19,821 nt of DNA from DATDVT01 sp035289905 (GCA_035289905.1 DATDVT010000022.1:1-19821); one strand, 5' to 3'; positions 5,953 through 14,256 are shown, counted from the stretch's first letter. A program made the numbers and translations. The notes: generated by a model from the sequence alone, not told the origin.

Positions 5953-6828
5953 TTATTTTGTTGATTCAATTCTTTCCCAACCAAATTGTTTTTTTCTTTT
6001 TATTTTTATGTCTTTGAAAATGATTAACCAAAGATATAATCTTGTTGGATATAGTAAAAGACTCCATGCTAATTGTTTAGGGGTTTTTGCATAAATCAGT
6101 GGTCTATACCATCCATGGGCTATTTCTTTCATAGGAGATCGCATTTTTATAGGTTTTTTTATAAAATTATTTATTTGCATATAACCTCCAGCAGATCTTC
6201 TTTTTTGTTTTATCCAATCTTTTAAGTTTGTAGGATATTTTATATAGACTTCAGCCCTTGGTGCGTATTTTATTTTATATCCTTTTTTCCAGATAATTTC
6301 AGATATTATATGATCATCAGATAAACTTTCTGGAGGAATACTTTTTATTATGTTTCTTATAGCATATAAATAACCTGAACATACAATAAATTGATTGTTT
6401 TTTTGTTTTTGCAATCTAGTTTTATGTGCACCCTCATCTGTAAGAACATGTGACCAATAACCAAATATATTGCTTTTTTTGTTTATAGATATTGGTCTAG
6501 CCGTTACTGCCCCTACTTTTGGGTCTTTAAAGAATTTTAATAGTTCATTTATAGAATTTTTTGATACAAATACATCCCCATCTGTTAAAATTAAAATATC
6601 ACCCTTTACTTTTTTAAAAGCCAAGTTTAATGCAGTTGGTTTTCCTTTCTGTTGATCTTTTAATGTTTTTATTCCTTTATATTTTTTAGCTACGTCTAAT
6701 GTCTCTTTATCAGGGGCAAGAACGATAATTTCATGTTCTAATGCAATTTTTTGGTTTAAAAATGATTCTATTGCTTTACCAATTGTTCTTGGTTCTTTCC
6801 ATGAGGTTATTATTATTGAAATAAACAT
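5953..6828 (-). CDS. Family 2 glycosyltransferase, membrane-associated
   Basis: This 291-residue GT-A fold enzyme transfers a sugar from a nucleotide-sugar to a lipid or glycan acceptor on the cytoplasmic face. Motifs: SIIITSWKEPRTIGKAIESFL at the N-terminus, KGKPTALNLAF, the metal-binding DGD (83-85), SDDH (170-173) at the catalytic-base position, and QKRR (208-211), matching QxxRW except that the Trp is Ser. That set points to the subgroup related to polysaccharide synthases. One hydrophobic stretch near 250-272 may attach it to the membrane, followed by a basic tail. Substrate unknown. A role in surface or N-glycan assembly is an inference, in line with the sequon-rich surface protein at 777-3239, but the two genes are not adjacent. 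Confidence 0.85.
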   Translation of the reverse strand: MFISIIITSWKEPRTIGKAIESFLNQKIALEHEIIVLAPDKETLDVAKKYKGIKTLKDQQKGKPTALNLAFKKVKGDILILTDGDVFVSKNSINELLKFFKDPKVGAVTARPISINKKSNIFGYWSHVLTDEGAHKTRLQKQKNNQFIVCSGYLYAIRNIIKSIPPESLSDDHIISEIIWKKGYKIKYAPRAEVYIKYPTNLKDWIKQKRRSAGGYMQINNFIKKPIKMRSPMKEIAHGWYRPLIYAKTPKQLAWSLLLYPTRLYLWLIIFKDIKIKRKKQFGWERIESTK

Positions 6829-6848
6829 AATATTTTAATAACAAACTT

Positions 6849-6856
6849 ATTTAATA
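6849..6856 (-). promoter_or_regulatory. TATA-like element of the glycosyltransferase gene
   Basis: Minus strand ATTAAATA, centred about 24-25 nt before the ATG at 6828. It suggests a leaderless or nearly leaderless mRNA. Confidence 0.4.
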
Positions 6857-6955
6857 GTCTTATTATTCCTTTGTAACAAATTTTTATTCATAAAAATTAA
6901 AATGGGTTTATTTAAGCCATAACCCTTAAATTTCGAGGTTTAAAAAATAAGAAAG

Positions 6956-6965
6956 TTATTTAAAT
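6956..6965 (+). promoter_or_regulatory. TATA box of the gyrBA operon
   Basis: TTATTTAAAT with GAAAG upstream, centred about 28 nt before the gyrB ATG at 6989. An out-of-frame ATG at 6984 would give only a two-codon frame. The expected leader is 0-3 nt. Confidence 0.5.
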
Positions 6966-6988
6966 TATGGACTATTTTTTATTATGAA

Positions 6989-8875
6989 ATGAACGAGTAC
7001 AGTGCAAGTAATATAACCGTTTTAAAGGGTTTAGAAGCAGTGAGAGTACGTCCAAGCATGTATATTGGGGATATAAGTGAGAAGGGTTTACATCATTTAA
7101 TTTGGGAATTAGTAGATAATGCATTGGATGAAGCACTTGCTGGTTTTTGTAATAAACTAATAGTGATTATAAACAAAGATGAGTCTATCACTGTTGGAGA
7201 TAATGGTAGGGGAATTCCTACAGCTATTCATCAAGAAGAAAATAAAAGTGCTGTTGAGGTTGTATTAACTACTTTGCATGCTGGTGGTAAGTTTGATAAA
7301 GATACTTATAAAATTTCTAGTGGTTTGCATGGTGTTGGTGCTAGTGTTGTTAATGCTTTATCTAAGAGATTAATAGTTGAAATTAAACAAAATGGAAATG
7401 TATTTTATCAAGAATATGAAAGGGGTGTACCTAAAGAGCCATTAAAAATAATTGGTGAGAGTAATGAAACTGGGACAATGATTACTTTTTGGCCAGATGA
7501 AAAAATATTTACTACTTTAATCTTTAAGTATGAATTACTAGCAATTAGATTAAAGGAATTGGCTTTTTTAAATTCAAGATTATGTATAGACTTACAAGAT
7601 AATAGAAATGATAAGTCTGATTGTTTTTGTTATGATGGTGGTTTGATAAGTTTTGTTGAATTTCTAAATACTAATAAGACACCATTGCATAATAAAGTAA
7701 TTTATCTAAAAAAACTGGGAGATATTGAACTTGAGGTAGCTTTACAATATAATGATAGTTATAATGAAAATGTTTTTAGCTTTGTTAATAATATTAATAC
7801 AATTAATGGTGGAACACATTTAACTGGGTTTAATACAGCTTTAACAAGAGTAATAAATAATTATTTGAAAAAAATAAATAAGAAAGATAATAATTTTTCT
7901 TTAACAGGGAATGATGTTCATGAAGGTTTGACTGCAGTAATTTCTGTCAAAATTCCTGAACCTCAATTTGAAGGACAGACTAAAGGAAAATTAGGAAATT
8001 CTGAAATAAAGGGAATTGTTGACAGTATTGTTTTTGAAAAGTTAAGTTCGTTTTTTGAAGAAAATCCATCTATTATAAAAATAATTATTGAAAAGTGTAT
8101 TTCTGCTGCAAAAGCTAGAGAAGCCGCTAGAAAAGCAAGAGAATTAGTTAGAAGAAAGAGTGTTTTAGAATCTGGTGATTTGCCTGGAAAATTATCTGAT
8201 TGTCAGGAGAGAGATCCTGCTAAAGCGGAATTATTCATTGTGGAGGGAAATAGCGCTGGAGGAAGTAGTCGACAAGGAAGAGATAGAAAGATTCAAGCAA
8301 TATTGCCATTAAGAGGAAAAATATTGAATGTGGAAAAAGCAAGGTTGGACAAAATGTATAAGAATGAAATTATTTCAGTTTTAATTTCTGCTTTAGGTTG
8401 TGGTATTGACGATGAGTTTAATATTGATAGATTGAGATATCATAAAATTATCATTATGGCTGATAGTGATGTAGATGGAGCACATATCGGTTGTTTGTTA
8501 TTAACATTCTTTTTTAGACATATGAGAGAAATTATTGAAAGAGGTTATTTATATTTAGCAATGCCTCCTCTATATAAACTTGTTAAAAATAAAAAAATAT
8601 GGTATGTTCAAAATGATCAGGAATTAGAAAATTTATTAAAAGAAATGGGTAGAGACGGAATCAGTTTACAAAGATATAAAGGTCTAGGAGAAATGAATCC
8701 TGATCAATTATGGGAGACAACCTTAAATCCAGAAGTAAGAAATTTGAAAAGAGTTACCATGGATGATGCTATAGTTGCAGATCAGACGTTTACTTTATTA
8801 ATGGGTGAAGAAGTTGAACCAAGAAAAGAATTTATTATGGCTCATGCTCATGAGGTGGTGAATCTAGATGTCTAA
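6989..8875 (+). CDS. gyrB: DNA gyrase subunit B
   Basis: ATPase subunit of type IIA gyrase, which introduces negative supercoils. The GHKL ATPase domain contains E40 (catalytic base, WELVDNALDEA), DNGRGIP (71-77) and LHAGGKFD...SSGLHGVGASVVNALS. A transducer domain follows. The TOPRIM domain has EGNSAGGS (E419), the RGKILNVEKA segment and the metal-binding DSDVDG (492-497). The C-terminus has QRYKGLGEMNPDQLWETTLNP. At 628 residues it is full length and lacks the large E. coli-type insertion. It overlaps gyrA by 8 nt, so the two are coupled. Gyrase in archaea is understood to derive from bacteria. Base composition here matches the neighbours, so any transfer is not recent. Confidence 0.97.
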   Translation: MNEYSASNITVLKGLEAVRVRPSMYIGDISEKGLHHLIWELVDNALDEALAGFCNKLIVIINKDESITVGDNGRGIPTAIHQEENKSAVEVVLTTLHAGGKFDKDTYKISSGLHGVGASVVNALSKRLIVEIKQNGNVFYQEYERGVPKEPLKIIGESNETGTMITFWPDEKIFTTLIFKYELLAIRLKELAFLNSRLCIDLQDNRNDKSDCFCYDGGLISFVEFLNTNKTPLHNKVIYLKKLGDIELEVALQYNDSYNENVFSFVNNINTINGGTHLTGFNTALTRVINNYLKKINKKDNNFSLTGNDVHEGLTAVISVKIPEPQFEGQTKGKLGNSEIKGIVDSIVFEKLSSFFEENPSIIKIIIEKCISAAKAREAARKARELVRRKSVLESGDLPGKLSDCQERDPAKAELFIVEGNSAGGSSRQGRDRKIQAILPLRGKILNVEKARLDKMYKNEIISVLISALGCGIDDEFNIDRLRYHKIIIMADSDVDGAHIGCLLLTFFFRHMREIIERGYLYLAMPPLYKLVKNKKIWYVQNDQELENLLKEMGRDGISLQRYKGLGEMNPDQLWETTLNPEVRNLKRVTMDDAIVADQTFTLLMGEEVEPRKEFIMAHAHEVVNLDV

Positions 8876-11354
8876 GATTAAAGATGTTTTAATTCAAGAT
8901 GAAATGAAGAGATCTTATTTAGACTATTCTATGAGTGTAATTGTTTCTAGAGCTTTACCTGATGTAAAAGATGGTTTAAAACCAGTACATAGAAGAATTT
9001 TATTTGCAATGCATGAGATGGGTTTAGAATATAATAAAACCTTTAAAAAATCAGCAAGAATAGTTGGGGATTGCATGGGAAAATATCACCCACATGGAGA
9101 TGCTGCAATCTATGATTCTTTGATTAGAATGGCTCAAAATTGGAGTTTAAGATATCCTTTGGTTTTTGGTCAAGGTAACATGGGTTCAATTGATGGAGAT
9201 GCACCAGCTAGTATGAGATATACAGAAGCAAAATTAGCTAAAATTTCTAAAGAAATATTAGAAGATATTGACAAAGAAACTGTTGATGAAAGAGATAATT
9301 ATGATTCTACTTTAAAAGAACCTATTGTTTTGCCAGTAAAAATCCCTAATTTATTATTGAATGGTTCTTCAGGAATTGCTGTTGGTATGGCCACAAATAT
9401 TCCTTCGCATAATTTAGGAGAGGTTTGTGATGCGATATCTTATTTTGTAGATAATCAAGAATGTGATTATAAATCATTAATGCAGTTTATTAAAGGACCA
9501 GATTTCCCTACCGGGGGTATTATTTGTGGTACTGTGGGAATTAAAAATGCTTACAAAGTGGGTAAAGGAAAGGTTTTGGTTAGAGCAAAATGTATAATTG
9601 AAGATGGAAGGATTATAATAAATGAGATTCCATATATGGTTAATAAATCATTGTTAATTGAAGGTATTGCAGATTTAGTTAGAGAGAAGGTTATTGAAGG
9701 AATAAGAGACATTAGAGACGAGTCTGATAGAGAAGGAATGAGAATTGTTATTTTTGTTAAAAAAGATTTTAGTTCAGAAATTATATTAAATCAATTATAT
9801 AAGCATACTTCTTTGCAAGTTACTTTTGGAATTAATAATGTTGTTTTGGTGGAAAATAAACCTAAAACTTTAGGTTTGTATGATTTAATAAAATATTTTG
9901 TTGATCATCGAAAAGATGTGATTACTAGAAGAACTATGTTTGATTTAAGAAAGGCAGAGGAGAGAGCACATATTTTAAATGGTTTGATAATAGCTTTAAA
10001 TGATATTGATAATGTTGTTGCTTTAATTAAAAAAAGTCATGATGTTGATGTTGCTAAAAATGGATTGATAGCAAATTATGGGTTAACTGAAATACAAGCT
10101 AAATCAATATTAGAGATGAGATTACAAAGATTAACATCTTTAGAACAGAATAAATTAAGATTTGAATTAGAAGGTTTGAAAAAATTAATTTTAGATTTAA
10201 AAGATATTTTAGCTAACCCAAAAAGAATTTTGGAGATAATAAAAAACGAACTAATCGAGTTAAAGGAGAAGTATAATGATTCTAGAAGAACAAAGATTGA
10301 AGAAGGTTTTGAAGAATTAGAAACTGAGGATTTAATTGAGGAAGGACAAGTTGTAATAACTGTAACTAATTCTGGTTATGTTAAACGTATGCCCTTAAAT
10401 ACATATAAGAGACAAGGTAGGGGGGGTAGGGGGGTGATTGGTACTGGTAAAAAAGAAGAGGATTTTGTTGAACATTTATTTGTTTGCGATAGTAAAGATT
10501 ATTTAATGTTTTTCACAAATACTGGAAAAGTACATTGGTTAAAGGCTTATAATATTCCTGAAGGTACAAGATACGCTAGGGGTTCTGCAATTGTAAATTT
10601 AATTGAAATGAAAGGTGAAAAATTAAATGCGGTTAAGGCAGTTAAAGAGTTTAAAGATGGACTATTTTTAGTAATGGGCACCAAGAACGGTGTTATTAAA
10701 AAAACTAGATTAAGTGAGTATTCTAGACCTAGAAAAGGTGGAATTATTGGTATTAATCTAAAAGAAGGAGATGAATTAGTTGATGTTTTAATTACAGATG
10801 GTTCACAAGAGTTAATTATTGCAACTGAAGATGGAAGAGCGGTTAGGTTTAATGAACAGGATGTTTCTGTTGTTGGAAGAAATTCTCAAGGTGCAAGAGG
10901 TATTAAAGTTCGCGGAAGCAAGGTAGTTGGTTTATGTGTCCGTGATGATTTGTATTTATTAACTATTACTGAAAAAGGATTTGGTAAGAGGAGTAAGATA
11001 GAAGATTATAGACTAATTAACCGTGGCGGTTCTGGAGTTCTGAATATAAAAATAACTGCTAAAAATGGGAAGGTTGTTGGTATTAAAGTTGTAAATGACT
11101 ATGATGACATTATTTTAATTACAAAAGAAGGTGTGGTGATAAGAATAAATGTTTCTTCAATTTCTGTTGTTGGTAGAAATAGTCAAGGTGTAAAAGTTAT
11201 GAGATTAAGTGAAGAGGATAAGATTGTTAGTTTTAGTAAAGTTGTGAATGAAGAGGATGAAGAAGAAATAATTGAAGAGAAGGTTGTTAATGAAATTAAA
11301 GAGGAACCAAGTCTCGAGGGTTTAAATGTTAATGGTATTAATTTAGAAGAATAA
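8868..11354 (+). CDS. gyrA: DNA gyrase subunit A
   Basis: DNA-cleaving and wrapping subunit of gyrase. The N-terminal winged-helix region has DVKDGLKPVHRRILFAMHEMG and GKYHPHGDAAIYD, with catalytic Y118 in RYTEAKL. Coiled-coil segments (about 360-475) lead into the C-terminal beta-pinwheel (about 485-795). It starts with a complete GyrA box, QGRGGRG (516-522), and contains repeated VVGRNSQG blades. The GyrA box marks a wrapping gyrase, not topoisomerase IV. An acidic tail (about 798-828, rich in Glu) follows. The position equivalent to E. coli Ser83 is Ala79, while the Asp87 equivalent is kept (D83). It overlaps gyrB by 8 nt and ends 15 nt from the convergent aIF2 gamma gene. Confidence 0.97.
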   Translation: MSKIKDVLIQDEMKRSYLDYSMSVIVSRALPDVKDGLKPVHRRILFAMHEMGLEYNKTFKKSARIVGDCMGKYHPHGDAAIYDSLIRMAQNWSLRYPLVFGQGNMGSIDGDAPASMRYTEAKLAKISKEILEDIDKETVDERDNYDSTLKEPIVLPVKIPNLLLNGSSGIAVGMATNIPSHNLGEVCDAISYFVDNQECDYKSLMQFIKGPDFPTGGIICGTVGIKNAYKVGKGKVLVRAKCIIEDGRIIINEIPYMVNKSLLIEGIADLVREKVIEGIRDIRDESDREGMRIVIFVKKDFSSEIILNQLYKHTSLQVTFGINNVVLVENKPKTLGLYDLIKYFVDHRKDVITRRTMFDLRKAEERAHILNGLIIALNDIDNVVALIKKSHDVDVAKNGLIANYGLTEIQAKSILEMRLQRLTSLEQNKLRFELEGLKKLILDLKDILANPKRILEIIKNELIELKEKYNDSRRTKIEEGFEELETEDLIEEGQVVITVTNSGYVKRMPLNTYKRQGRGGRGVIGTGKKEEDFVEHLFVCDSKDYLMFFTNTGKVHWLKAYNIPEGTRYARGSAIVNLIEMKGEKLNAVKAVKEFKDGLFLVMGTKNGVIKKTRLSEYSRPRKGGIIGINLKEGDELVDVLITDGSQELIIATEDGRAVRFNEQDVSVVGRNSQGARGIKVRGSKVVGLCVRDDLYLLTITEKGFGKRSKIEDYRLINRGGSGVLNIKITAKNGKVVGIKVVNDYDDIILITKEGVVIRINVSSISVVGRNSQGVKVMRLSEEDKIVSFSKVVNEEDEEEIIEEKVVNEIKEEPSLEGLNVNGINLEE

Positions 11355-11369
11355 TATTGTAATAAATTT

Positions 11370-12575
11370 TTAATTAATTTCTGCAGTTCCAATTAATCTC
11401 CATCTTGATTCAACCATTCTGGAAATAGCAACATTTGCTCCTTTTTCTGCACATATTGGCCTTTTTAATTTAACAGAGAAATTATTTTTTTTATCAATGT
11501 TAGTTACCATACCTGCAGTGGTTGCTGCATTAACATTTAACATTAAGGCCTCTCCTTTTTTTATTTTATGCACTTCTTTATTTTCTTTTGAACCAATTAC
11601 TTTTTCTAGTAGGCTTGGTTTAAGCTTTAATTCATCCCAAATTGGTAGTAGCTTTGTAGGTAAGCTTACAGTATTTCCTACTAATTGATCTGCTTTAACT
11701 AAAGAAGGGTCTAAAGATGTTTGCAATGCAATAGATCCCCCTGCATGTGCTTCATCTATTGGTTTATTAGATGCCCATATTTCTATAATTTTTGTTTTAA
11801 TTGGAATCCATTTTGTTATATTTTTTTCTATAATTTTTCTTCCTGGGGAAATTACTATCTCTTGATTAATTTTTAAAATACCTTGTTTTAATGATCCCCC
11901 TAAAACTCCTCCAACAAGGTGAGAAATATCATCCCCAGGTTTATTAACATCAAACGATCTTGCTACAAAGAATATAGGATCCATTTTAGAATCTCTTTTT
12001 GGTGTTGGCATATATTTCTCTATTGTTTCAATTAGTAAATCTATGTTTGTTTGATGGATAGCAGAAATTGGAATTATTGGTGCATTTTCTGCAATAGTTT
12101 TTTTTGTAAAATCTTTAATTTGTTTATAATTTTCTAAAGCTTGCTCTTTTGTTACCATATCAATTTTATTTTGTATAATTATAATATTTTTTATATTACT
12201 GATTTCTAAAGCTTTAAGATGCTCTTTTGTTTGGGGTTGTGGGCATTGTTCATTTGCAGCAATTAGAAGTAATGCTCCATCCATTATTGCTGTTCCAGAT
12301 AACATGGTAGCCATTAATGTTTCATGACCTGGTGCATCAATAAAAGAAACAGTTCTTTTTAATTTACAATCTTTACATTCTTGTTTGCTTGTAAGTTTAT
12401 GTATTGGGCATTCGTAAATTGAAACATCTGCATAACCTAATCTTATCGTGATTCCTCTTTTCTTTTCTTCAGAATGTGTGTCTGCCCATTTACCAGATAA
12501 TTTTTCTAGAATAGTCGTTTTACCATGATCTACATGCCCTATAAGTCCAATACTTATCTCTGGTTGGTTTGCCAT
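11370..12575 (-). CDS. eif2g: Translation initiation factor aIF2, gamma subunit
   Basis: GTPase core of archaeal initiation factor 2, which brings initiator Met-tRNA to the small ribosomal subunit. G-domain motifs: GHVDHGKT (13-20), switch 1 KRGITIRLGYAD (40-51), DAPGHE (80-85), NKID (136-139) and SAI (171-173). The gamma-specific zinc knuckle is present as C56, H59, C67 and C70, with His in place of one Cys. Domains II and III follow (from about 195), including KPGDDISHLVGGVLGGSL and GMVTNI near the C-terminus. At 401 residues it is full length. Its TATA is the palindrome at 12596-12609, centred 27-28 nt upstream, giving a leaderless mRNA. It converges with gyrA, with only 15 nt between the stops. 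Confidence 0.96.
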   Translation of the reverse strand: MANQPEISIGLIGHVDHGKTTILEKLSGKWADTHSEEKKRGITIRLGYADVSIYECPIHKLTSKQECKDCKLKRTVSFIDAPGHETLMATMLSGTAIMDGALLLIAANEQCPQPQTKEHLKALEISNIKNIIIIQNKIDMVTKEQALENYKQIKDFTKKTIAENAPIIPISAIHQTNIDLLIETIEKYMPTPKRDSKMDPIFFVARSFDVNKPGDDISHLVGGVLGGSLKQGILKINQEIVISPGRKIIEKNITKWIPIKTKIIEIWASNKPIDEAHAGGSIALQTSLDPSLVKADQLVGNTVSLPTKLLPIWDELKLKPSLLEKVIGSKENKEVHKIKKGEALMLNVNAATTAGMVTNIDKKNNFSVKLKRPICAEKGANVAISRMVESRWRLIGTAEIN

Positions 12576-12595
12576 GTTCTGTTGTTAAAAGTAGT

Positions 12596-12609
12596 AATAT
12601 TTAAATATT
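12596..12609. promoter_or_regulatory. Shared palindromic TATA box for two divergent genes
   Basis: AATATTTAAATATT is a perfect 14-bp palindrome. Leftward, its centre is 27-28 nt before the aIF2 gamma ATG (leaderless). Rightward, it predicts a start near 12628, giving a leader of about 17 nt that carries GGAGGG before the DUF192 GTG. I see no second TATA between the two genes. Confidence 0.5.
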
Positions 12610-12633
12610 TGTAATTAAAGAAAAAAAGGATTT

Positions 12634-12639
12634 GGAGGG
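12634..12639 (+). promoter_or_regulatory. Shine-Dalgarno sequence GGAGGG
   Basis: GGAGGG lies 6 nt before the GTG at 12646 and decides that non-ATG start. It is the strongest Shine-Dalgarno site in the window. Confidence 0.65.
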
Positions 12640-12645
12640 AAAGTA

Positions 12646-12975
12646 GTGAGAATTAAAGTCTTAGATAAAAATATAGAGTATAATGTTGATTGCTGTTTTA
12701 GTTTTTTATCTCAATTAAGGGGTTGGATGTTTAGGAAAACTTATAATAAAGATGGTTTATTTTTTGATTTTAAAAGAGTAAAACAGGTTGATTTACATAC
12801 TTTATTTGTTTATAATAAATTAGATTTAGTTTGGTTAAATCCTGAAAGGAGAGTTGTGAAGATTTTAAGAAATATTGAACCATTTAAATTTAGGATAAGA
12901 GGTGAAGAAGCTAGATTTTTATTAGAGATAAAAGATGCTAGAGATTTAAATGAAGGAGATATTTTATTATTTTGA
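12646..12975 (+). CDS. DUF192 (UPF0127) family protein
   Basis: This 109-residue protein is of unknown biochemical role. The family pattern is clear: LRGWMFRK near residues 24-31, GLFFDF, then HTLFVYNKLDLVWLNPERRVVKI (family consensus HxxFMxxPIDVVFLD) and ARFLLEIKDA with GDILLF at the end. Many relatives are exported. This one has no signal peptide and is probably cytoplasmic. It starts with GTG, fixed by GGAGGG 6 nt upstream. It is transcribed from the palindromic TATA shared with aIF2 gamma. Its stop overlaps the end of the convergent membrane-protein gene by 9 nt. Confidence 0.85.
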   Translation: MRIKVLDKNIEYNVDCCFSFLSQLRGWMFRKTYNKDGLFFDFKRVKQVDLHTLFVYNKLDLVWLNPERRVVKILRNIEPFKFRIRGEEARFLLEIKDARDLNEGDILLF

Positions 12976-13446
12976 AACACATATACCTTCTTTACATTCA
13001 CAAAATTTTTTATCTTTACAGAAACCAGTTAATATACATTCGTCTGTATTAATACAACCACAAGATTTTGTCTGTTCTATTATTTCTTTACGGCCTTCTA
13101 AACCATTAAAAATACAAAATTCTGTGCTATCTTCACCATTACAATTTCCATATAACACAAAATTATAAAGGCCAATACCTGACCAAATTAGACTTACAAT
13201 TAGTATTATTGTAAAAAACCAGCTAATTATTTCAAAATTTTTATATACTTTGGTTGCAATATTCGGTGCTTTTTTCATTAAGTTTCCAGTAATTTGTGCT
13301 TTAAGTCTGATATCTAAACCTGATGTACATTTTCTAAAAGTTATTCTTCTGAATACACAATCAAATGCTTCTTTTGCAATTATTCTATACTTTACACTAA
13401 AAATACCTAAAATTCCAAATACGATTAGAGCGAGTATGCATATCAT
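12967..13446 (-). CDS. Two-pass membrane protein with Cys-rich extracytoplasmic tail
   Basis: Residues 1-18 and about 72-95 are membrane segments. The loop between them is basic (RRITFRKC...KAQITGNLMKKAPNIATKV), so it should be cytoplasmic, which puts the C-terminal part (about 96-159) outside. That part contains nine Cys: two in GNCNGEDSTEFC and seven in the final 35 residues, in a CGC...C...C...CEC...C pattern. The gene lies 32 nt after the DsbA-like gene on the same strand but has its own TATA overlapping that gene's stop. A Cys-rich exported tail beside a thiol oxidoreductase suggests a disulfide-bonded client or partner (inference). I do not recognise a named family. Confidence 0.7.
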   Translation of the reverse strand: MICILALIVFGILGIFSVKYRIIAKEAFDCVFRRITFRKCTSGLDIRLKAQITGNLMKKAPNIATKVYKNFEIISWFFTIILIVSLIWSGIGLYNFVLYGNCNGEDSTEFCIFNGLEGRKEIIEQTKSCGCINTDECILTGFCKDKKFCECKEGICVSK

Positions 13447-13468
13447 AGATCTTTATGTTTATTGTTTG

Positions 13469-13476
13469 TTTAAATA
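13469..13476 (-). promoter_or_regulatory. TATA box of the Cys-rich membrane-protein gene
   Basis: Minus strand TATTTAAA, centred 26-27 nt before the ATG at 13446, so the mRNA should be leaderless. It sits immediately beside the stop codon of the upstream DsbA-like gene. Confidence 0.5.
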
Positions 13477-13478
13477 TT

Positions 13479-14057
13479 TTATGAATTCAATTCATAATCA
13501 ATAATTTTATTGAATTTTTTTAATGGTTGTGCACCTTCAAGTTTATAACCATTTACAAAGAAGGTTGGAGTGCCTTGAACGCCATAAAACTCTCCATCTG
13601 CAGTATCTTTATTAACTTCCTCTAGTTTTTCCTTATTATTTACACAGATATCGTATAAAGCCATATCGATTCCTAAAGTAGTTACATATTCCCTTAATGG
13701 AGTTAAATCTTGGACTTCAAAGGCTTTATCATGGACTTCCCAAAATTTTCCTTGATCTTTAGCACATTCTGCTGCTATTGCTAGATTCTCTGCTTTTTCC
13801 CCATGTACTATAAAGTCTCTATATACGATCTTTACTTGATCTCCATATTTTTGGTTTATTTCCTTTACTATAGAATCTGCTGTTTTACAATAAGGACATA
13901 AATAATCAGAAAATTCTACAATTGTTACTTTTGCATTTTCTCCACCAATAAACGCATCATCATCTTGGGATACACCTTGAATTTTTGGGTAATCTGGAAT
14001 AGATGGAACACAAGCTGTAATTAGGAGTAATAACATTAGAATTAATGTTGTTTTCAT
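13479..14057 (-). CDS. DsbA-like thiol-disulfide oxidoreductase, lipoprotein
   Basis: This 192-residue thioredoxin-fold protein makes or breaks disulfides outside the membrane. The signal peptide (MKTTLILMLLLLITAC) ends in a lipobox-like ITAC, so C16 is probably lipid-modified and the protein anchored. The active site is CPYC (54-57) in EFSDYLCPYCKTA. The cis-proline loop is GTPTFFVNG (P164). The inserted helical domain lies between (about 85-150), as in DsbA/DsbG relatives. C98 and C138 are additional Cys in the helical region. It has its own TATA about 25 nt upstream. A Cys-rich exported membrane protein lies directly downstream and is a likely substrate or partner. Confidence 0.9.
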   Translation of the reverse strand: MKTTLILMLLLLITACVPSIPDYPKIQGVSQDDDAFIGGENAKVTIVEFSDYLCPYCKTADSIVKEINQKYGDQVKIVYRDFIVHGEKAENLAIAAECAKDQGKFWEVHDKAFEVQDLTPLREYVTTLGIDMALYDICVNNKEKLEEVNKDTADGEFYGVQGTPTFFVNGYKLEGAQPLKKFNKIIDYELNS

Positions 14058-14078
14058 AATACTGAGCTTGATTTATAG

Positions 14079-14086
14079 TTTATATA
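14079..14086 (-). promoter_or_regulatory. TATA box of the DsbA-like gene
   Basis: Minus strand TATATAAA, centred 25-26 nt before the ATG at 14057. This predicts a leaderless mRNA. Confidence 0.55.
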
Positions 14087-14130
14087 TTTTATGAATTATT
14101 CCCACAGATCTTTTTTCTGAGATTAATAAA

Positions 14131-14138
14131 TTTATAAG
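14131..14138 (+). promoter_or_regulatory. Orphan TATA-like box in the DsbA/Lhr intergenic region
   Basis: TTTATAAG lies 25-26 nt before an ATG at 14157 that opens only 11 codons (MCCLEFQKLFY). The Lhr-type helicase gene has its own TATA further on, at 14249-14256. The box could drive a micro-peptide or a short RNA, or be a chance match in AT-rich DNA. Confidence 0.25.
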
Positions 14139-14248
14139 GTTTAATCAAACTTAGTTATGTGTTGTTTAGAATTTCAAAAATTATTTTACTAACTAATTAA
14201 AATTATTATGTTAATAAAATTCATGCACTAGACAAGCATACAGAAGAC

Positions 14249-14256
14249 TTTTAAAT
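14249..14256 (+). promoter_or_regulatory. TATA box of the Lhr-type helicase gene
   Basis: TTTTAAAT, preceded by AGAAGAC and centred 26-27 nt before the ATG at 14279. It fits a leaderless mRNA. Confidence 0.5.

Noticed and set aside
6470..6655. Plus-strand frame inside the glycosyltransferase gene
   Set aside because: Antisense shadow of a gene with clear family motifs.
12950..13504. Plus-strand frames opposite the Cys-rich membrane protein
   Set aside because: The minus-strand reading has membrane topology, ordered Cys and a promoter. The plus-strand frames have none.
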